DNA from: Pararge aegeria | Lineage: Eukaryota > Arthropoda > Insecta > Lepidoptera > Nymphalidae | DNA: 64,000 nucleotides | NCBI RefSeq assembly: GCF_905163445.1 | Contig: NC_053182.1 | Location: forward strand, 19,179,501-19,243,500 | Direction of reading: 5' to 3' | Part shown: piece after piece, positions 39,340 through 50,700 of the stretch | Layout of the letters: every line of letters begins with the position of its first letter | How positions within the stretch are numbered: position 1 is the first letter of the stretch | Translations under genes and position numbers: made by a program | Notes under the pieces: generated by a model | What the model was told of the DNA's origin: nothing | The model's database searches: none | The model's input: only the letters and a program-made list of their open reading frames with translations

Positions 39340-39662
39340 TAAAATAAATATACTACGACAATACACAAATCGCCATCAAGCCCCAAAGTAAGCGTAGCCT
39401 GTGTTATGGGTACTTGATGACTGGTGAATATTTTTATGAATAATATACATTAATACAACCAGACACTGAAAAACATTCATGTTCATCACAAAAACATTTT
39501 TCAGTAGAGGGAATCAAATTTTTATGAATAATATACATTAATACAACCAGACACTGAAAAACATTCATGTTTATCACACAAACATTTTTCAGTAGAGGGA
39601 ATCAAAACCACGGCCTTGGACTCAGATAGCAGGGTCGCTGCCCACTGCGCCAATCGGCCGGT
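39340..39662 (-). mobile_element. SINE-A with an internal tandem duplication
   Basis: Full SINE-A body, but the segment AATAATATACATTAATACAA ... CAGTAGAGGGAATCA (about 80 bp) is present twice (39440-39516 and 39523-39603). Confidence 0.8.
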
Positions 39663-39817
39663 TTAAATTACTTCCCCACCAAAAGGTATAACTTATATTA
39701 TTCTTATAATTGATATATTATACAGAAATCGACTGTCGTCCCTAAGCTAGGTATAAACCTGCGTTTTAGGCGATCACAATTTCAGTATATTTGCAATATA
39801 CTCTACGTGAAGCGGTG

Positions 39818-39920
39818 ATAGCCTAGTGGTTAGGAATTCGTCCTTCCTTTCGAATGGCCCGAGTTCAATACCCGGCACGCATTTTCATATTTTCATGCGG
39901 TTTCACTTTTTTTTTTTAAT
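39818..39920 (+). mobile_element. SINE-B 5' part
   Basis: GCGGTGATAGCCTAGTGGTT and CGAGTTCAATACCCGGCACG. Body missing. Confidence 0.7.
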
Positions 39921-40036
39921 TCCACTGGATACTATAAGATATTGATTGCAATCTCACCCGACAAAAATGCCTTTAGAACCTTAGTATGTATATGTTCTCT
40001 GGGGCAATATAGGTAGGTACATAAGTTTGCGCGAAG

Positions 40037-40260
40037 CGAAGCGGTGATAGTGTAATGAGTAAGGCTTCGGATTTCCTTACATGGAGACACGAACCCCAAG
40101 TGCCTTTTCGGAGTTATGTGCGTTTTTAATTTAAGCAATTTTAACCTGCAAACCTGAGGGTTCTCGATAATGTTCTCAAGGGCGTGTTAAGTCTACCATT
40201 TCGCACTGGGCCATTGTGGTGACTATGGCCTTCTGATTCTGCGAGTATTAAAATAAAAAA
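40037..40260 (+). mobile_element. SINE-B, diverged
   Basis: AGCGGTGATAGTGTAATGAG, AGTTATGTGCGTTTTTAA, TGGGCCATTGTGGTGACTAT. Confidence 0.65.
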
Positions 40261-40663
40261 ATACTTTTTTGCCATAAAGAGTTTGACGATCCTAGAATTT
40301 TAAATCATATTATTGGGTAGGTCGCTGTGGACTTGGGTGGGATACCTACTCATTAGTACGTCTCAAAAGCAATTTATTTCTTCTAATAACAACTCTGACG
40401 GCATTAATATTCCACGACACAGTCACTATCAATTTCCCAACATTTTAGGGATGCATATGAGTGAATGATTATTGCTCTATTTTAGTCACCCCAGTCCATC
40501 GAGTAACAATTATAGAGACGACGCGTGTCGCAATAAGTTATTACTTTGTCGCCCGTTGGGCTGCAAGTCAGTGAGTCTGACGATTTGTGGTACCAACAAC
40601 GCTACAACAATTTCTCAGTTTCACTGTATACCTAAAGACAGAGACAGAAAAAATGACAGAGAG

Positions 40664-40725
40664 AATGAAGGAGTGGGGGCCCGTTATTCATACACTAATG
40701 AATAACGGGCCCCCACTCCTTCATT
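40664..40725. repeat. Perfect hairpin, 28-nt arms, 6-nt loop
   Basis: 40664-40691 and 40698-40725 are exact reverse complements; loop ACACTA. The arm is GC-rich at its centre (GTGGGGGCCCG). Confidence 0.95.
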
Positions 40726-40999
40726 AGCGTACAAATTTTAATTTAATATTATAGTAACTTTCGTCTGCTGTTCTACAAAATGTACCCATCGCCATGTGCC
40801 TTCTTGGTTCTAAAAAGTCGTAGCGTGATATTAAAACGATTGCCTAACTTCCACAAGTTAGTTAAGTTTCCAGGCTATCTAATGCAAACAAGATTTATGA
40901 AATCCGCCTTATACTTATATTGTGTATGTGATAACAGCATTCAAACTTAAACTACGTATGCTCCAAAAGCGGCCTCCAATTGATATATTTTTTTTTATT

Positions 41000-41515
41000 C
41001 TACCACAAGTTAGCCCTAGACTGCAATATAACCTGGTGGTAAGAGATTTTTTTTTCGGATCGTGTGTAGCTGATTAACCCTAATGATTTTAACAGCTCAA
41101 CCGCGCGGGATTTTAGGCGTGCCTCGGAATGGGTGCCTCTGCCAGAAAGAGTTTGAGTCCTAGGGTTCGAAGAAGCGAAGGCATTGTTGGCCTAAGGGCA
41201 CCTCATGTGAGGCCAAACCTCGGTTGCTCAGGCGACGATTGGAGTGAAGGGGTCACGGACGGTGATTAGTCCGCACGCCTCCGAGGCCCTGGTGTGAGCC
41301 CACGTCCGGATGACGTCGCCGGCGAAGACACTGTGCACTGTGACTGGGGTAAGTACTGAGGCAGTATAAGATGGTAGCGAGGTAACCTGTTAGGGAGAAT
41401 GGCAGTTATATTTAACCTTTACCCCTTATCGGTTTCTACGCGACATCGTACTGGAATGAATCGGTTAGTTCGGATAGGGTGGTTACTAGCCACGTCCGAA
41501 GCCTCCAAGCCCTAT
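41000..41515 (-). mobile_element. SINE-C split by a GC-rich insertion
   Basis: Outer parts at 41000-41050 (CCACAAGTTAGCCCTAGACT) and 41365-41515 (ACCTGTTAGGGAGAATGG, TTTCTACGCGACATCG). The middle about 310 bp (CTCATGTGAGGCCAAACCTC, GGCGACGATTGGAGTG) is unrelated GC-rich sequence resembling a LINE 5' end. Confidence 0.6.
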
Positions 41516-41819
41516 TAAAAAGTAAAATAATCCTTGGGTAAAATGAATTTCTTAAATGTTAGTAGCTAGGTAGTACCTAAGCATTAAAAGTTAACTTTTT
41601 CTTCTCATATTAGCTCCTACTCTAGTACGTAGAATCTTATTGCTCAATGTCCCTATCACTTCTCATGTTCAAAATTTAGGGTGTGCCAACACGTGCGACT
41701 TGCTTAGCTACCAAGTAAGCAAGCTTTACGGTCGTTATTGTGTTTGAGATTGATTATAAGTTCCTATAACTATGACAGTGCTACGAGTAAATATAACTCA
41801 ATTGTTACTTACATGTCTT

Positions 41820-42375
41820 ATTCTGTAAACACTGAACTGGTGATAGAGTAACTACAAACAGGCTGACTTGACGTTTCAAAAGTCGTCAAGTTTCAATCAT
41901 TTTACACCTGCAGTATGTGGACACACTATACGCAGCGAACGTACAGCGCCCTGCGAGTTCAGTACAACAATGTTCTGAGAGCGGTGTTGAAGAAGCGCTG
42001 CAGCGCGTTAGAGATGTTTCCGGATGCGTGGGTAGATGATTTCTACGCGATCATAGGCAAGCGTGCTGCGCCAATAGCCTCGTGAGTACAGACCAACACC
42101 CTCCTCAGTACACTGGCATGCAGGCTGGGCAGCTCTCTCTGGGGGTGCTGGGATCGTGTGCACACGCGCTATAGGGGGGGGCGCTCAGTTAGACTATAAG
42201 AATTTTTGTATAGAATAAGGTTGTTTTTAGTTGTTAAGTACTAACATAGGTTTAACTACATTATATTACTAACACGATATGGACAAATGTCCGAAATAAA
42301 GATTTACTATTATTATTATTATTATTAAAAGTGCTTATAAACTAGGCCTTAGAAATAAATGAATTGAATTTTCTG
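41820..42375 (+). mobile_element. CR1-A 3' tail interrupted by another LINE 3' end
   Basis: The outer CR1-A parts are 41820-41885 (GACTTGACGTTTCAAAAGT) and 42330-42375 (AAAAGTGCTTATAAACTAGG). The inserted part translates to YTQRTYSALRVQYNNVLRAV and DAWVDDFYAIIGKRAA, a CR1/R1-type RT C-terminus, with a poly(TTA) tail. AAAAGT flanks both sides as a candidate target-site duplication. Confidence 0.75.
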
Positions 42376-43360
42376 GGAATTGTGAAACATTATTTCAGTC
42401 ACTTTTTGGTGTTACGATCGTCTTGAAAATATTAAAAAATTATAAAATCATAAGTATACCTACATTAAATAAAAGCATAATAGATTGCCTCTTTATTTGT
42501 TTATCTTCTAGTTTCAAAACACAGGTACTTTATACTAAAAAGTTATGAAAAGATTTATGTACATAAGAAGAAAAGTTAGGAAAAATTGAGTTTAAGTACC
42601 AACTTTTATGTTTTACTCAAAGAATAAAGAACATACTTAATATAGAAACTGTGTAACACGACTTATATTGAAGCTTCAAAAAACATTCTACTTCAGTAGT
42701 GTTTCGAGAATTAATTATTTTTTAATGTTTTAAAAGTTTACCATTAAAAAAAAAGTTTGTGAACTATGATCATTCCACGTGTGCAAAGAAGACGTGCGCG
42801 GGGCGTTTTTACTGTTTTTGGACACAATGCTTTGTATACAATCATGGCTGAATGGTTATTAATTCTGTGATTTTACGTTTAGGATCGTGTTTGGTTATCT
42901 TGTATAAATCATTTTTGATTCGAATTCAAATTTAAATTTTGAAAGTTCATCAGCTTGCTGTTCGCGAATTTATTCGTTTTTCTTTTCGCATTTGTTTATT
43001 ACTTTTTTCTATTTTTTTTATTCAGGTTTAGCTGTAGGTCCGCATAGATAAGCAAAGGTAATTTCCAAAACAGCTCTCGAGAACGTTAATTGGCTACTTT
43101 TACGGGATAAAAAGATCTGTACTATCCTACTATCTCTCCTGCACAAGGATATAGCTTGCAACCAAAATTATCTACACGTGCAGAATTTCATCAAACCAAG
43201 GCAGCTGTTGACCCGAACACGTTTAAACCCAGAGACACTAATTCATTAAATAGTTTAACTCACGCATTGGCCTTTATCAATCCATGATTTGCCGCAATAG
43301 AAATAGTTAATAATATAGTCAAAATATTTAAATGCGTCGAATAAATAAAATAAATAACCA
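42376..43360. other. Intergenic sequence, nothing certain
   Basis: AT-rich; 43100-43205 vaguely resembles a Helitron-like repeat. No gene. Confidence 0.45.
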
Positions 43361-43660
43361 ATGGAAGGTAATATCCGTTGTGTCCATAATAACCAATTAA
43401 AATTACCAAATCAGCGACATCGCGTAAACATTACGTCGTTTTAAAACCGATAAACGTCAAAACGTCTGTTTCCGAACCGATTTCCGAGCGATATTATATA
43501 GGCCGCGATGGTCGTTTGACCTACATTATGCGCGAACTCTAATGTCAGGCTATTTTTTCCGTACGCACCGCGACCACGCGATTCAATAGACTGAGGACAC
43601 GGGTGAAAACTAAACGTAAACTGTTATAGGCGAGAATATAATGAAATTACCTTGGATTTG
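43360..43660. other. CpG-richer non-repetitive patch
   Basis: About 300 bp with repeated CG dinucleotides (ACATCGCGTAAACATTACGT, ACGCACCGCGACCACGCG) and a TATATAGG box near 43497. It matches none of the repeat families here. Could be a distal promoter or 5' exon of Hs2st, or an unannotated transcript start; undecided. Confidence 0.3.
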
Positions 43661-43904
43661 TAAAGTTTCATTCACATTTTATAGCTCGACCGTGAGTGAA
43701 CTTCCGATGCCCGATGACTGACTAGATTTTAATCAATTACACCTTAGGGTATGATTGGTATCTCTACGTGTTGTGTGTCATATTTAGATTTTTGATGTGA
43801 AACTCTTTAGTCGCCCTCGAAATATTTCTGAGAAACTAGCTAAGCGGAGAAACTCAAGACTCCTAAAAGGCCACCATAATCCACAGGTTCAAATCTTCTT
43901 TTCA

Positions 43905-44165
43905 TAGGAGTTGTTCACACCTAGGGTCTAACCCTCCGTGTTGAACCTATGCAGGATTTTAATCGTGAGACTGGACAACGCCAATTTTGTAACTCAAAAA
44001 TTCTTGAAAAAACTAACTCACAAAACCAAGCATTAAAGTGCAACCATTGGTGTGCACAGTTCCTTCGACCAGGGTATGCATAACGCAAGTACATGGCAAA
44101 AAATTGAACAATTCCTCTCCAATACAGTAGGCAGTGCTTTTGTGCATGTAATGCGTGCAAAAATA
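43905..44165. mobile_element. Diverged MITE (GTGCAC family) fragment
   Basis: TTGGTGTGCACAGTTCC, CAGGGTATGCATAACGC and TGTGCATGTAATGCGTGC match parts of 32985-33165. Confidence 0.45.
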
Positions 44166-44169
44166 GGTA

Positions 44170-45518
44170 AATTATTCTCGCTTGGTTTCTAGAAATCGGG
44201 TTCTGCGACCTAATAGTTATCGAAGCTAACTTTGAATAGATCAGCTAGGACATGTTATAACTGAGCATCTAAAGGATGACTGTGAATAATAAAAGAGAGG
44301 GAGGGCGCTCTCGATTCGTTGCAAGTGCCACATGCTGGCGTGAGGTTTTGCGAGGTGTAGCAAATCCGTCAAGAAAACACTGTGTACGTATTGTCACTGT
44401 TTCTGCACCTGTCAATTGTGGACGAATTTTTTGAGGAAGGAAGACTGCAATACGGGTACAGCACAATGATTATTTTCGCATCTTGAGGGGTTTGCCTAGA
44501 TACTGCAGTGCATCTGGCATGTTTGCTGAATCGAGAGTGCCTGAATTTTATGATGTTATAAGAACACGTGTGTCTTCCTTTTGGGAGATCATCAGGTCAT
44601 GACAGTATCAGTAATATAAAACGGTTTCTGATGGGATGCCTAGTCATATTTTTACATATTGGCTATCTATACACCAGATAACAGATAAGAGATAAACATG
44701 TAGCCCGGGAAAAGTTCTTTTAAACTTCACAGTTGGCACCTACTCAAGTTTCATTATTATTAATTTAATCTAATTTTGACGTGACAACGTCTTATAAATT
44801 GGTTTGCCGGGTGACACTTCAAGAAACTGCGTTACGCTCCGCTCACGTTATGCGCTCACAATGAGAGCGAGTGAGAGGCACGCGCCCGCCTAAGAGCGAG
44901 AGAGACAGACATAAAAAGTGAAAGGCACGCATCCCTTTGTAGTAAACGCTGTTTCATTGTACGCAAATGTATTGCAAGTTATTGTATGTATATTTGTATA
45001 TAAATACGTATGTATGTGTAAAGGTAAAAATAAAATTTTGTTAATATGAAATTCAGTGCGAGATTCTTTGTATAAATTAATGTTTTAAATATAATTCTTT
45101 GTATAAATAAATGTTTTAAATTGTTACTATTATTTCATCCTTCTTCCTACTATACGAATGAATATTCACATTAAAATTATTTTACCACTCAAAGTCGTTG
45201 TCACGTAAAACTTTCGCCCGTATACCGACTTTACAGGCAACCAATTTTATTGTAATTTATATATTTTGCGAATTTTATGTATACTGAGTCTTTTGCCTTT
45301 AATAAAACTGTATAGTCTAACTATAATAACATAACTTTTAATAGAGTTTATTAAATATATTAAATATGTAGTTTTATTTTTTTAGGTTTTATAGAAAAGC
45401 TAGTATTCCAAACAAAATTTTGAGCCCCGAAGTTCGCCATTTACATTTTTTGTACTTTAGTACCTACATAATACCCTTAAACTGTGCCGTGCAGGCATGA
45501 CAAAAAGCCATTAACCCA

Positions 45519-45550
<32 letters not shown>

Positions 45551-46280
45551 TGGAAAAGTGACGTTTGACGTTTGGCAGATTTACGCCTGTCGCAAACCTG
45601 TCGCGAGATACGTAATCACCCTGCCGGCTAACTAAATGCATATAAACTTATTTATCGTTATTAAAATTTTAAAAATAACAAATTATTTTCTAGTGCATCT
45701 GTGTATAGCACAGTAGTGACAACTTATCTGTTGAATAATATTTTAATGAAGTTGCAACTTGAGAGCATTTTAATATATTAACAATGAATTTGAGGACGAA
45801 TAGATCCTCAAATTATTTTAGAGTTTATGAAGGTAATATTATTTGCGATATACAACGTATAAACGAATAACGAAATATTGTTAAAGAATGCATAAGTATA
45901 TTTCCTGTAAAAGTAGAAATCGAAAGCAAAAAATAGAACTCAAAGTAAATTCACACATTATATTAAGAATTCTACGTACTTTGTCAAGTAATAAAACCTT
46001 TCTTTTGCCAATTAAGTGCGCAATAATATTATAATTTGTCCTTAATTAATTGAATTGCCTGCATAATTTCATTATTAAAGTTACGGGTATGATCGTTGCT
46101 ATACAGTAATCAAAGGAGCTTTAATTTGAACAAAATATTGTGATAAATTTGCATTTGATATATATAGGTACCTATATATTACTGGATTTATAAGGAATAT
46201 TTATTATTTGTTTTTAGTTTTATCAAAATGTTTAATGCAAAAACTAAACGTAATTAAAATCAAAAGTCAATGCTATGTAT
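44170..46280. other. Intergenic sequence; low-complexity tracts only
   Basis: Holds an AAG microsatellite (45520-45549), a GA/CG-rich patch at 44830-44940 and a short dispersed repeat at 45850-45915. A 65-codon open frame at 44466-44269 (minus) has no recognised domain. Confidence 0.5.
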
Positions 46281-46288
46281 AAAAAATT

Positions 46289-46336
46289 AGGTACCACTCT
46301 TTATTGGTAAACAGTTACTAATAAAGAGTGGTACCT
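46289..46336. repeat. Hairpin, 22-nt arms, 4-nt loop
   Basis: 46289-46310 (AGGTACCACTCTTTATTGG...) pairs with 46315-46336 with one mismatch; loop ACAG. Confidence 0.9.
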
Positions 46337-46511
46337 CTGCAGCTCTATCGATATAATATATTATAATTAATGATACCTAAATGAAGTTTTGGTATATTTG
46401 ATAGGAGATAGAAATAAACATCAATTGCAGTCAGGAATTATTTATTGATTGATTATTGAATTCTCATTTTAAGTTTGTAAAATAAAATTAGTGTATGTAG
46501 TGTATATAATT

Positions 46512-46535
46512 TGACGCACAAAATATTGTGCGTCA
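46512..46535. repeat. Short hairpin, 10-nt arms
   Basis: TGACGCACAA and TTGTGCGTCA around AATA. Confidence 0.8.
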
Positions 46536-46539
46536 CATT

Positions 46540-47300
46540 ATAATCCTGTCCACTTAACTAAAGTGTTGGGTTTTATGCATGTATTTCTTTTTATGTACGA
46601 TAAATTAAACAAACATGTGGCTGGCTGACGAAATGAAGGCGATAATGTGATTTCACCCAAGTGGAATATTATAACATTAAGACAGCGTCGCACCGCTTTG
46701 GTAAATAGTTATGCTTTGTCTAATTTAAAATGATGATGTCTAATTTGGTCCGATGATAATTAAGGCAGGTGCACGCCCGTCAAGTTTCGTATTTTTCAGG
46801 TAAAATATAACACAGATAATGTCGTACTTCATTGAAGCGCTTTGCCACGTCAAACGAACATCAACAATACTATCGAAAATTGGGTTTGAAATAAAATAAA
46901 TCGAACTCACGAATAACACAATTATCTAAGTATATGAAAATATTTTGTATTAATAAAGTTACTTGCAATTATTCATCATGCAACTATTTGCTAAAATAAA
47001 CTGCTACTTGTATAAAAAAGTTAGTTAAAAAATAATTAGAAATCATTACACATGAACATTGCCAGTCGAGTTGCATGTAAACCACATAGAATAATTAATT
47101 ATAATCTGACAAACAAAACCAAAACAAACCAAACAGCATTGCCATGCAACTATCGATTCCACATTCTATGGAAAGAATATTCAATAATTGAATAGATTCA
47201 TTGACGATTAAACAAAAACTCATCCCTTCTGTAAGCTGTCAAAATTATCATCCTAAATAAGTCAAAGCATCGAAAATCCATAAATCAAAAGAAGGAGAAG
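46540..47300. other. Intergenic AT-rich sequence upstream of Hs2st
   Basis: No repeat or gene recognised. Confidence 0.5.
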
Positions 47301-47624
47301 AAGTCAAAGCATGTTATGTTAGAGCTCAGAACTGTCGATAATTTTTTGCCCGCACGTCACCACTATAAGTTACGTATGAGTTTGACGTTGACATTTGTGA
47401 ATGTAGACAATTTACAAGTGACACAAGACATCGCTCGGCTTGGCGATCGGCATATTCAATGTGATCATTAGAAAACCACAACTAGTGTACTATTTTCTAG
47501 TGTGGGTGTCCCAAGTAGTGGGATTGTTTATATTTATAATGAACTCATATTTAAATTATGCCAGTCTCAATATCAGTGTAGTGTAGGCTGCGGTTTCGTA
47601 TCTAAAACGTTTATACATTATAAC
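47300..47624 (+). promoter_or_regulatory. Probable promoter / 5' UTR of Hs2st
   Basis: The 325 bp before the Hs2st ATG are non-repetitive and include a GC-richer patch (CGCTCGGCTTGGCGATCGG, 47432-47450). No clear TATA box is seen; the call is by position. Confidence 0.35.
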
Positions 47625-47736
47625 ATGTTGAACGTGCACAAACTATGGCTTTTAACCAGTTTCTGTGTTATTGTGACCGTTGTTCTATATTTCCAGTCAG
47701 AAATAGCACGCTTGGAGGACAGTTACCGCAAATTGG
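47625..47736 (+). CDS. Hs2st: Hs2st exon 1 (signal anchor)
   Basis: ATG at 47625 in AACATG context, then MLNVHKLWLLTSFCVIVTV: a short basic/polar tail and a hydrophobic signal anchor, followed by SEIARLEDSYRKL (human NQIQKLEESRSKL). The donor GTTGGT at 47737 is not strong, but it is the one that gives the right phase. An in-frame GTG at 47502 lies upstream with no homology. Confidence 0.93.
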
Positions 47737-50700
47737 GTTGGTATTTTATGTGAATACATAACTGTAATCTCGCCAGAGAAATCGCTGTGTTGTATGTTTT
47801 TTTTCATTGTAGAGCACTTATTAGCCCAATACTTACTAATCTCAAAAGAAATTTGGTGAAGAATTTCATAAAGATCTGTTATGTTTGTAGCTAATATACC
47901 AACATGTTATATTCATATTCTCTCTTCTATTATAGAGTACAGAGTAGCGCAGTCACACTCAGATTCTCGCCAATTTTTTACAAAAGAGACACTAAAAGAT
48001 GATGAAGATTTAGTTGTTATATACAATAGAGTGCCTAAGACTGGATCAACGAGTTTTGTTGGTGTTGCCTACGATTTGTGTAAGAAAAATCATTTTAAAG
48101 TGCTGCATATCAATATAACGGCAAACATGCATGTAATGTCCCTAAATAATCAGTACAAGTTTGCTCAAAACGTGACGAGGTGGCAGGAGGTGAAGCCCGC
48201 TTTATACCACGGCCATATGGCGTTTCTTAATTTTGAGAGGTGAGTATAAATCAACTGAAGTGGTACCATTTTTATTGCATCTGGCAATGTACTTGCATGA
48301 CTACTTATAAGTTCCTAATAAATATGAACTAGTTATGGAGATCAAACATGATGTATGACCAAGTTATTTTGACTTTTTTTTATTCCACTACAAGTTAGCC
48401 TTTAACTGCAATCTCACCGGGTGGTAAGTGATTATACAGGATTAGATTGTAACCCATATCCCTAATCGGTTTCTATGTGAAGTCTTACTGGAACTTCAAA
48501 AATCATCGTTGTTGGTAGGTATTATGTATACATAATATGATATGTGATAGTAACATGTTTATTGAGCTAGGTCAGTAGGCACAAGATTACAGTGTTTATA
48601 TGTAATAATTAACTACCCACTTGGTTTTACTTTTGTTAAGAAAAGATAAACAAATTATGTAGATACTTATATATATATTACAGTAGGGTAGTGGAGGGTA
48701 GTAACTAGCCTCTGCCGAAGCCTCCAACCAGACCAGAGAAAATTCTGAAATGAGTACTAATCGAAGCATTGCCCTTTCATATTGTTATAGAAATTTATGG
48801 CCCAACAACTCAGTTCATAGCCAAAACTATATTTGAAATAAACAATTATTGCCATTTTATAAAAAAGCTAACACAACTACTATTGTTATGTTTACTAACA
48901 TATAACGTGACTGGTATACTTCTCTGTAACTCATCCAAAGTATTGTGGATTGAAACTATGTATCCTGTAATGCAGTGTATATGTCATAATATAGTTGCAA
49001 GAGATAATAGTCTAAGAGGACATAGGTAACTCTATAGGGGTGTTTGATTCAAGCTTAATCTGTATGAGACTACTTAAACTATTCCTGAGTATAGCTGACC
49101 TAGAGCTACCAGCTGATTTGTGGAGGGCACACTTGTTATGAACATATAAAACCATAAATATTTTTTAGCAATATTCAACAGTAGCCCAAACCCCCCACCC
49201 CCTAATTGTGGGAGGAGACCCTCGTAGTGGGCAGGTAATGGGTTGAGATGATTATGATGATGATGATTCAATGGTAAAACCTTGAATTATTAAAATTCAA
49301 AAATGTTTTTTTCATGCAGACATTTATCACTTACGAAGCGTTCATACATTTAACGTGTTACCGCTAATGTTAGGGGATGGTGATAACTGCATTTGTTAAC
49401 TTAAAACTAAAGCTAGGAGGGTTCCAAACGCGCCCTGGAGCCCTCAGAAAAATTAGCCAGGTTTCTTTTTTATTATCACCATTTCACAGTTGAGTTAATG
49501 TTTAGCTATGAAGTTAGAAGCTAGAAGAATGTCTTTTGAAATGGGAATGGAAATTGTGCAAGAATTTCGACGAGCGAAAAGTTTCAACTATTTTAACGTG
49601 GCTACTTTGAAAATGTTAACAGTTTACAGCAACCGTTTCATAAAAGCTGAAACTCAAGAAATGCACATTATGTGCTAATAAATTAAAAAATCTCGGTTAC
49701 TGAGCAATTCCACCTTAAAACTCTTAATAATTATGCAACAGCTGACAGGTTAAGTTGGCCATATTTAGGAAGAAAGAGAAACACACCGTAAAATTCATCG
49801 TGGTCTCTCAGATTAATTTTATAAGAATCCATTTTATTATACAACAGCATGTAAAAATATAATAATAAATACATACTAATTTGTCTAATATCTACTTGTG
49901 TTGTTTATAAATAACTTATAATATGAGGATAATGTGATAATGTAAACATATGAACATGTAAGTAATATATTTGCACTGTATTGAATTACACTGTATCTAG
50001 TGCGTTTGCTATATTATTACTTCTCATTGCATTTATGTTGATTTTAAAGTATAATGGTACTCAAAGAATTCTGTGCATTCAGTGTATATACTGTATACAG
50101 GAGGGTTAAATAAAAAAATATCAGAAACCTCGTAGTTCTTCAAATTAAAACTAATAACTTTGGTTCTACGTTTTTTTTGTAACTCGATAGTTTGTGAAAT
50201 ATAAAATATTCAATATTTGGCATAGATACTCTAGGAGTACTATAGATGTAGAGCGCGAACTACGATTCGAACACGCGACGTTGTCGAATCACATGTATTA
50301 GCTTTAACAGTGTAATGTCACTTTACAGAAATAACACCATATATTAATTTTTAGTATGAAATTTTCAATTTTTTTTATTCTACTACAAGTTAGCCCTTGA
50401 CACAATCTCATCTGTTGGTAAGTGATGATGCAGTCGAAGATGAAAAGCGGGCTAACCTGTAACAGGTATTAGTCGGTATTAATCGGTTTCTACGCGACAT
50501 CGCACCGGAACACTAAATCGCTTAGCGGCGCGTCTTTCAAATTCAAAATTCAAAATTCAAATTCAAAATTCATTTATTTCAAATAGGCCTAATATAAGCA
50601 CTTTTGAAACGTCAAGTCTGTCTGTTTGTAGTGATTCTACCACCGGTTCTACCGAGAAGAAGCCGGCAAGAAACTCAGCAGTTGCTCTTTTCCAACATCA

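Noticed and set aside
44830..44945. Possible structured RNA in the GA/CG-rich patch
   Set aside because: Only short GAGAG/CGCGC words; no stable long pairing or known RNA motif seen.
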